Below, piece after piece: positions 58,343 through 64,000 of a stretch of DNA of 64,000 nt. The notes under the pieces are model-generated. The model was not told where the DNA came from, did no database searches, and was given only the letters and a program-made list of their open reading frames with translations. The DNA lies in assembly GCA_946499505.1 (NCBI GenBank), contig CAMMSL010000003.1:1-64000 (forward strand), read 5' to 3'. Position 1 is the stretch's first letter. Each line of letters starts with the position of its first letter. Origin of the DNA: an uncultured Lachnoclostridium sp. (lineage in GTDB: Bacteria > Bacillota > Clostridia > Lachnospirales > Lachnospiraceae). A program made the position numbers and the translations under genes.

Positions 58343-61300
58343 ATGAAAGGACAGTGGAAAAAGTTACTTGCAGGCGCATCTGCATTTGCGCTCACTGTGT
58401 CACTTCTTCCTTCAGATCTGACTGCGTTGGCAGCAGAAATGGAGGCAGGCACACCGTATACAACTGAGGGATCCTATGATGTGACAGTGCCCCATGTGAT
58501 CGTCAATCAGGTTTATGGCGGATCGGACGACGGAGCTGCAAGTCACAGCTTTGTTGAATTATATAACCAGACAGATGAAGATGTGGATTTGTCAGGGTGG
58601 AGACTGGCTTACCGCTCCAGCGAGGATGGAGATGACAGTGAGCAGTGGAGCTATTTTGAACTGACAGGTGTGATCCGGGCAAATGGATATTACCTTGTAC
58701 GCTGCGGAGCAACAAGTGGAACAGACTATATGGTACCGGCGGGAGATCAGGAGTGGGATATCCAGCTTCACAATAAAGGAGTATCTGTCGTGCTTCTGGA
58801 TGAAAATGCGGAAGATTTGACAGATGCATTTACAGGAGCGATAACAGGAGAAAACCGGCCGGAAGGATATGTGGACCTGCTTGCTGTGCAGGGAAATGAT
58901 ACAGAGGACTCTCAGATCCCTCCGGCATATGAAGGGGCATATGAAGATATCCAGTCTAAGAAGAAAGCAGTGCGTAGAGATGATTTCGCAGATACGGATA
59001 ACAATGTGGATGATGCATCTGACGTAAATTACGAAGATCCGGTAGATGCAGAGTTCGGGCCTCATGGTCCGGGGGAAAGTGGAGAAGGTACGACGGATCC
59101 CGGAACAGGTGACGAGGGTGGTACCGATACTCCGTCACAGACATACTGGAATGACAGTTTTAACGGGGAGGCATCTCTTCAGATGAGTCGGACAGGCGAT
59201 GTAGTGCTTGGCACGGCAAATGCTGACGGCGGAGTGGCAGAGATCGTGTCCTACAATCCGGATAACGGGAAAGCTTATGTAGTAAACGGGCAGGCAGGTG
59301 TTCTGAACGTAGTTACAGTAAACGCTGACGGAAGTCTGACTACAGAAGAATCCATTCAGGTACAGAATCTGATCGATGGATTTACATATGGCGATATGAC
59401 CAGTGTGGCTGTGGATTCGGTCAATGACCATGTTGTGATCGCACTGCAGGCTGCAGACTATGCAGTAGCGGGACGCATTGCGGTCCTGGACTATGACGGA
59501 AATCTGCTGAAAAGCTATGAGACAGGCGTGCAGCCGGATATGGTTACGGTCAGCAGTGATGGTAAATGGATCCTTACAGCAGATGAGGGAGAGCCCCGGG
59601 AAGGTTACGGGGCAGGAACAGTAGACCCTGCAGGAAGCGTGACTCTTGTAAATGCAGAGACTGATGAGGTGAAGGTGATCGGATTCAGTGGGTTTGATTC
59701 AACGGAACTTGCCGGGCAGGGAATTTTGTTTAACAAAGTGGATGGACAGATCTTAAGTGCAGCGCAGGATCTGGAGCCGGAGTACATCGCACTGAGCGGT
59801 GATAATTCCAAGGCTTACATTTCTCTTCAGGAGGCTAATGCCATCGCAACACTTGACATTGCATCCGGGGAATTTACATCGATCAAAAGCCTCGGATTTC
59901 AGGATCTTTCGGCTGAGGCAAACAGCCCGGACCTTGTAGAAGACGGCGGATATGCTGCGGCTTCTTACGAGAATGCTGTGGGTGTGCGCATGCCGGACGG
60001 GATCAGTACATTTGAAGTAAACGGTACGACCTACCTTGCAACGGCAAACGAAGGTGATGCGAGAGAGTGGGGCGATTTTACCAATGAGGCGAGAGCGACG
60101 CTTACAGATTCAGAGGGAAATGAAGCGGAGAAAGTCAGAGTGCTGGATCACGATGTGACAGCAGGACTTGCAGACGGAACAAACTATCTCTTTGGGGGCC
60201 GTTCATTCAGCATATTTAATGCAGATACGATGGAACTGGTTTATGACAGCGGCAATGATTTTGAGAGGCTGACAGCGGATTATCTGAGCTGGTGGTTCAA
60301 CAGCTCTAACGATGACATAGATATTGACAGCCGCAGCACAAAGAAAGGACCGGAGCCGGAGACTGTTACAGTGAAACAGCTCGGAGACAGATGGTACGCT
60401 TTTGTAGGGCTTGAGCGCATTGGCGGCATAATGGTATATGATGTAACGGATCCGTCCGAGGCGTCCTATGTAAACTACATCAATACAAGAGATTTCTCAG
60501 GTGAGATTGCTGGCGATGTGGCGCCGGAAGGTCTTGCGTTTATTTCGGCTGAGGACTCTCCGTCAGGCAGTCCGATCCTGCTGGCGGCGTGTGAGGTATC
60601 CGGAACACTGGCTGCTTATACTTTAAGTGGAAGTGCGGTGCCGGCACCGGAAGATCCGGCATCTGAGGGAGCAGTCGTGCTCTATACAAATGACGTGCAT
60701 TGTGCTACAGACGGATACTCCTATCTGGCAGCATATCGTACGCAGCTGATTGAGGACGGATATGATGTAATCACTGTTGATGTGGGTGATGCGATCCAGG
60801 GAGAAGCCATTGGCTCTACCTCAGAAGGCGCGGCTATTGTGGATATTATGAATACAGTGGGGTATGATTACGGTGTACCGGGTAATCACGAGTTTGATTA
60901 CGGGCTTGAGAGATTCCTGGAGATTGCCACAGGAGACGAGCCAGAGGCGCAGTACAAATATCTGAGCTGTAATTTCGTGGATCTTCAGACAGATGAGACC
61001 GTGCTTGCTCCATACGATATTGTAGAGATGAATGGTGAGAATGTGGCTTTTGTCGGCATCAGCACACCAGAGACTTACACAAAGTCCACACCGACCTATT
61101 TCCAGGATGAGAATGGTAATTTTATCTACAGTTTTTCGGAAGATGCTTTCTATGATACGATACAGGATACAGTTGACAACGCCCGGGCAGAAGGTGCTGA
61201 CCGTGTGATCGTGGTAGGCCATCTGGGAATCGAAGGAACTACAGAGGGCTGGAAGTCCACAGATGTGATTGCCAACACGACAGGAATTGATGCGTTTATT

Positions 61301-62530
61301 GACGCACATTCCCATGAGACAATCGCAGAAAATGAATATGCAAACGCGGATGGCGAAATGATCCCGCTGACATCTACAGGAACTAAGTTTGCAAATTTCG
61401 GTGTAATGACACTGAATGAGGATGGTACATACACGACAGAATTAGTCAGCCCGTCCAGTGTAGATATTCAGAGTTCAACAGAGGCTGCATCGGCATATAG
61501 AGAAGTCCAGGATAAAGTGGATGGATATAATGAGGAGCTTGCATATCTCAATGAGAAGCTGGGAACATCCGAAGTTGAGCTTACGATCAATGATGCGGAT
61601 GGTGTGAGAAGAATCCGTAACGGCGAGACGAATATGGGAGATTTTGTTGCTGACGCCTACCGCGCAATGACAGGGGCAGATATCGCTCTGGTAAATGGTG
61701 GAGGGATCCGCGATTCTATAGGGGCAGGAGATGTGACGAGAAAAGATCTGATGGATGTGAATCCGTGGAACAATGAGATGTGTGTGATCCGTGCTACCGG
61801 GCAGCAGATCCTTGACGCTCTTGAGCACGGAGCAAGAATGAATCCCGAAGAGTGCGGAGGATTTCTCCAGGTATCCGGATTAACTTACGAGATCCATAAT
61901 TATCTGAAAAGCCCTGTCATCACAGACAGCATGGAAATATTCCAGGAGATTGACGGAACGAAAGAACGTCGCGTGCAGAATGTAATGATCGGCGGCGAGG
62001 CGCTTGATCCGAATAAGACTTACACAGTAGCAGGAAGCTGCTATACATTGCAGGAGCAGGGAGATGGCTTCTCGATGTTCCAGGGAGCAGAGGTAGTAGA
62101 AGAGGAAGGGCTTCCGGTTGATTCCGAGATGCTGATCAGCTATTTTACTGAAGAACTGGGCGGCAAGGTGACTGCGGAACAGTACGGCAATCCGCTCGGT
62201 GATGGCAGGATTACAATCCTGACGGAAGCGCAGGGGGAAACGCCTGAGAACCCTTCAGATGATCCGGACGATGGTCCGGCAGGAGGACAGACAGGCAACC
62301 CGACGGATAACCCGACAGGCGGAAATCAAAATCCGGAAACTACCGGTGACAAAAATAGTAACGGATCAGGAACTGATGGCAATGGCGCGGGAAATAGAGC
62401 CGACGGCAGCAAACCGGTTCAGACCGGAGATGACAGTCAGATCTGGCCGATAGCTATCGTTATGGCAGCGGCATTGATCGCAGCAGGCGGATCAGGCATT
62501 TATATAATCAGAAGAAGAAAGAACTATTAG
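58343..62530 (+). CDS. giant surface-anchored 5'-nucleotidase with lamin-tail and beta-propeller-like domains
   Basis: The 1395-residue exported protein has a signal peptide (about 1-31). A lamin-tail-like domain (about 50-165, VIVNQVYGG, SFVELYNQT, DLSGWRLAY) is followed by a long propeller-like region (about 270-770), as in choice-of-anchor-I proteins. The calcineurin-like phosphatase domain (from about 778) has YTNDVHC, DVGDAIQG, GNHEFDYG, GHLGIEG and DAHSHE. The 5'-nucleotidase C-terminal domain (about 1085-1250) has VNGGGIRDSI. A Gly/Pro/Asn/Thr-rich linker, PVQTGDDS, a membrane helix and RRRKNY end it, resembling a degenerate sortase signal. It would release phosphate and nucleosides outside the cell. 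It interrupts the pyr gene run, suggesting pyrimidine salvage. Confidence 0.9.
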   Translation: MKGQWKKLLAGASAFALTVSLLPSDLTALAAEMEAGTPYTTEGSYDVTVPHVIVNQVYGGSDDGAASHSFVELYNQTDEDVDLSGWRLAYRSSEDGDDSEQWSYFELTGVIRANGYYLVRCGATSGTDYMVPAGDQEWDIQLHNKGVSVVLLDENAEDLTDAFTGAITGENRPEGYVDLLAVQGNDTEDSQIPPAYEGAYEDIQSKKKAVRRDDFADTDNNVDDASDVNYEDPVDAEFGPHGPGESGEGTTDPGTGDEGGTDTPSQTYWNDSFNGEASLQMSRTGDVVLGTANADGGVAEIVSYNPDNGKAYVVNGQAGVLNVVTVNADGSLTTEESIQVQNLIDGFTYGDMTSVAVDSVNDHVVIALQAADYAVAGRIAVLDYDGNLLKSYETGVQPDMVTVSSDGKWILTADEGEPREGYGAGTVDPAGSVTLVNAETDEVKVIGFSGFDSTELAGQGILFNKVDGQILSAAQDLEPEYIALSGDNSKAYISLQEANAIATLDIASGEFTSIKSLGFQDLSAEANSPDLVEDGGYAAASYENAVGVRMPDGISTFEVNGTTYLATANEGDAREWGDFTNEARATLTDSEGNEAEKVRVLDHDVTAGLADGTNYLFGGRSFSIFNADTMELVYDSGNDFERLTADYLSWWFNSSNDDIDIDSRSTKKGPEPETVTVKQLGDRWYAFVGLERIGGIMVYDVTDPSEASYVNYINTRDFSGEIAGDVAPEGLAFISAEDSPSGSPILLAACEVSGTLAAYTLSGSAVPAPEDPASEGAVVLYTNDVHCATDGYSYLAAYRTQLIEDGYDVITVDVGDAIQGEAIGSTSEGAAIVDIMNTVGYDYGVPGNHEFDYGLERFLEIATGDEPEAQYKYLSCNFVDLQTDETVLAPYDIVEMNGENVAFVGISTPETYTKSTPTYFQDENGNFIYSFSEDAFYDTIQDTVDNARAEGADRVIVVGHLGIEGTTEGWKSTDVIANTTGIDAFIDAHSHETIAENEYANADGEMIPLTSTGTKFANFGVMTLNEDGTYTTELVSPSSVDIQSSTEAASAYREVQDKVDGYNEELAYLNEKLGTSEVELTINDADGVRRIRNGETNMGDFVADAYRAMTGADIALVNGGGIRDSIGAGDVTRKDLMDVNPWNNEMCVIRATGQQILDALEHGARMNPEECGGFLQVSGLTYEIHNYLKSPVITDSMEIFQEIDGTKERRVQNVMIGGEALDPNKTYTVAGSCYTLQEQGDGFSMFQGAEVVEEEGLPVDSEMLISYFTEELGGKVTAEQYGNPLGDGRITILTEAQGETPENPSDDPDDGPAGGQTGNPTDNPTGGNQNPETTGDKNSNGSGTDGNGAGNRADGSKPVQTGDDSQIWPIAIVMAAALIAAGGSGIYIIRRRKNY

Positions 62531-62538
62531 GAACCAGT

Positions 62539-62572
62539 GAAAGGCACCTCATTTTTGTGAGGTGCCTTTCTC
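62539..62572 (+). terminator. terminator after the nucleotidase gene
   Basis: GAAAGGCACCTCA (62539-62551) and TGAGGTGCCTTTC (62558-62570) are perfectly complementary with loop TTTTTG. The trailing T-run is short. Confidence 0.8.
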
Positions 62573-62677
62573 AATTGAAAATACAATTGACTTGTGTTAA
62601 AATTGTAAAGAATCAGAGATTACTATGCCCTGTACAGGAGAATGCAGAGGTATATTTATTATATGGGAGGTTATGAT

Positions 62678-63358
62678 ATGGAACAGTACAAACAGGAATT
62701 TATACACTTTATGGTGGACAGTGACGTGCTCAAATTCGGTGAGTTTACATTAAAGAGCGGTAGAAAATCTCCGTTCTTCATGAATGCGGGAGCTTATGTG
62801 ACAGGATCCCAGTTAAAGAAGCTGGGTGAGTATTATGCAAAGGCGATCCATGACAAGTACGGCGATGACTTTGACGTGTTGTTTGGACCGGCTTATAAAG
62901 GGATCCCGCTCAGTGTCGTGACAGCTATTGCATACAGTGAGCTGTATGGAAAGGAAGTCCGCTACTGTTCGGACCGCAAGGAGGAGAAAGACCACGGAGC
63001 AGATAAGGGAAGCTTTCTTGGAAGCAAGTTAAAGGACGGCGACCGTGTGATCATGATCGAGGATGTGACTACATCCGGAAAATCTATGGAAGAGACTGTC
63101 CCGAAAGTAAGAGGGGCAGCTGATGTTACGATTGTGGGACTGATCGTATCCCTGAACAGAATGGAAGTGGGAAAAGGCGGCGAAAAGTGTGCGCTGGATG
63201 AGATCAAAGATCTCTATGGATTTGACACAGCTGCGATTGTGACGATGGAGGAAGTGGTCGAGTGCCTGTATAATAAAGAATATAACGGAAAAGTTGTCAT
63301 TGATGATACATTAAAGGCAGCGATCGATACATACTATGAAACATATGGTGTAAAATAA
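62678..63358 (+). CDS. pyrE: orotate phosphoribosyltransferase
   Basis: The 226-residue enzyme joins orotate and PRPP to form OMP. Landmarks are FGEFTLKSGRKSPFFMNAG, FGPAYKGIPLSV, YCSDRKEEKDHG and the PRPP-binding motif VIMIEDVTTSGKSM. ATG 62678 stands 7 bases behind GGGAGG (62665-62670). Earlier in-frame ATGs at 62642 and 62663 lie before or over that site and are less likely. Separated from pyrD by the nucleotidase gene and a terminator, it is probably transcribed on its own. Confidence 0.96.
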   Translation: MEQYKQEFIHFMVDSDVLKFGEFTLKSGRKSPFFMNAGAYVTGSQLKKLGEYYAKAIHDKYGDDFDVLFGPAYKGIPLSVVTAIAYSELYGKEVRYCSDRKEEKDHGADKGSFLGSKLKDGDRVIMIEDVTTSGKSMEETVPKVRGAADVTIVGLIVSLNRMEVGKGGEKCALDEIKDLYGFDTAAIVTMEEVVECLYNKEYNGKVVIDDTLKAAIDTYYETYGVK

Positions 63359-63371
63359 GGAGGCTCAAGCT

Positions 63372-63521
63372 ATGGAAAAGGCATATATGACAATGAAAAA
63401 CAGTGGCGCAGGAAACATTGTAGTCGGGATCATTATCCTGGTAGTCGGGATCACGGCAGGTGTCCTTTCCATCGTGAGCGGAGCTAACCTGCTGAGACAT
63501 AAAAAAGAAATCACGTTTTAA
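63372..63521 (+). CDS. small single-helix membrane protein (49 residues)
   Basis: This short gene begins 13 bases after the pyrE stop, with AAGGAGG overlapping the pyrE end, so translation is probably coupled. The product has a polar start (MEKAYMTMKNSGAGN), one hydrophobic helix (about 16-40, IVVGIIILVVGITAGVLSIVSGA) and a basic end RHKKEITF. I do not recognise the family. The good ribosome site and clear membrane pattern support a real gene. Confidence 0.7.
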   Translation: MEKAYMTMKNSGAGNIVVGIIILVVGITAGVLSIVSGANLLRHKKEITF

Positions 63522-63538
63522 GTGAGAACAGATCGTAT

Positions 63539-63567
63539 AAGGGGGCGGCAAAAGGCCGGTCCCCTTT
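63539..63567 (+). terminator. hairpin after the small membrane gene
   Basis: AAGGGG pairs with CCCCTT, with GGC/GCC-type inner pairs around AAAA, followed by TT only. It is a weak terminator or spacer hairpin. Confidence 0.5.
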
Positions 63568-63589
63568 TCAGAGTGTCAGGGGAATTATC

Positions 63590-64000
63590 TTGGGTATAAA
63601 AAAAGCGAGTGTTATCAGGGCATTTGGGAAGGTCCTGTTTTTATTATATGTCGGATTTTTGATCTATTTTCTGTTTGTTGCAGAGTGGTACGGAAGAACT
63701 GAGATCGCAGAGGATTATCGGTACAATCTGGAACTTTTCAGGGAGATCAAGCGTTTTATCACCTACAGGGAACAGCTGGGTACATTTACGGTGTTCGCCA
63801 ATTTGTTCGGAAATATACTTATCTTTGTCCCATATGGTTTTTTCATTTCCATGGCAAGCAGATCGAGAGGATTTTTTAAGACTCTGTTCTGCAGTATGGG
63901 GCTGAGCCTGTGCGTGGAGATCGTACAGCTTTTTACAAGAGTGGGGAGTTTTGACGTGGATGATATCCTGCTCAATACCATCGGAGGTGTGCTGGGATAT
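63590..64000 (+). CDS. VanZ-family membrane protein (partial, runs off the right edge)
   Basis: The first 137 residues of a VanZ-like protein are present, starting at TTG 63590 behind CAGGGGA. They show an N-terminal helix (VLFLLYVGFLIYFLF), then NLFGNILIFVPYGFFISM and VEIVQLFTRVGSFDVDDILLNTIGGVLGY, which are the characteristic VanZ motifs. VanZ-like proteins occur widely in Firmicutes; the founding member gives low-level teicoplanin resistance, but most members have no known role. The 3' end lies outside the window. Confidence 0.88.
   Translation, partial: MGIKKASVIRAFGKVLFLLYVGFLIYFLFVAEWYGRTEIAEDYRYNLELFREIKRFITYREQLGTFTVFANLFGNILIFVPYGFFISMASRSRGFFKTLFCSMGLSLCVEIVQLFTRVGSFDVDDILLNTIGGVLGY

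Noticed and set aside
62400..62530. Standard LPXTG sortase signal at the end of the nucleotidase
   Set aside because: The sequence is PVQTGDDS followed by a helix and basic tail; it resembles but does not match LPXTG, so only a degenerate signal is claimed.

Overview
This window looks like a gut-type Firmicute chromosome, most probably Lachnospiraceae (Clostridia). The evidence is strong AGGAGG ribosome sites, frequent GTG/TTG starts, pyruvate:ferredoxin oxidoreductase, a YlmC/YmxH sporulation protein, a DUF975 membrane protein, an ANTAR gene behind glnA, and a large set of glycan-use genes. Assignment to family is inference from gene content; I do not name a species. No CRISPR array, insertion sequence, prophage or rRNA gene was seen.

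Layout. 1-2.5 kb: the end of pyruvate:ferredoxin oxidoreductase, then an AgrA/AgrC-like LytTR regulator and GHKL kinase. 2.6-8.7 kb: a circularly permuted, membrane-anchored GH3 enzyme, a GtrA-like membrane protein and a second, cytoplasmic GH3 enzyme, behind an activator-type promoter with possible LytTR repeats. 8.75-20.2 kb: an L-fucose locus (AraC regulator, fucI, sugar kinase, LacI regulator, RbsA/C-type ABC transporter with lipoprotein, fucU). A consensus promoter in it is bracketed by two matching LacI-type operators. 20.2-25.3 kb: an unknown gene, secG-rnr-smpB, nudC and a bacteriohemerythrin. 25.3-25.9 kb: two long imperfect hairpins. 25.9-30 kb, minus strand: a hemolysin III family protein, carbamate kinase, a DUF975/CmpB fusion and a DUF3783-like protein. 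30-35.7 kb: ylmC-like, nrdR, truA, exoA, two G3E metal-chaperone-type GTPases (one His-rich, one fused to a YcgQ-like domain) and a fructokinase. 35.75-36.67 kb: a 0.9-kb non-coding stretch full of long hairpins. 36.7-45.6 kb: an alpha-galactoside/sucrose locus (AraC regulator, msmEFG-type transporter without its ATPase, GH36 alpha-galactosidase, and an amylosucrase-like GH13 enzyme with a long Lys/Ala/Glu-rich N-terminus). 45.6-49.2 kb: glnA, a tandem repeat, an ANTAR regulator, dapF, and two tRNA genes on the minus strand. 49.4-55.5 kb: a DUF5348-like protein, a polysaccharide deacetylase, a ribosomal-protection-like GTPase fused to a YacP/Rae1-like NYN nuclease domain, an ECF S component, a zinc-ribbon dispanin and a DUF2752 protein. 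55.6-64 kb: pyrF-pyrK-pyrD, a giant surface 5'-nucleotidase, pyrE, a 49-residue membrane protein and a partial VanZ gene.

How the parts work together. The GH3 enzymes, the fucose locus and the alpha-galactoside locus fit a cell that takes sugars from host and plant glycans. Raffinose-type sugars imported by the Msm-type transporter would be split by the alpha-galactosidase, and the sucrose passed to the GH13 enzyme; the fructokinase about 8 kb upstream could take the fructose. The surface nucleotidase among pyr genes suggests salvage of nucleosides alongside de novo pyrimidine synthesis.

The most notable items are the translation-GTPase/NYN-nuclease fusion, two promoters whose -35/-10 spacer is complementary to the downstream ribosome site, a dispersed repeat that sits directly behind transcription terminators, the G3E-DUF1980 fusion, and the long hairpin regions.
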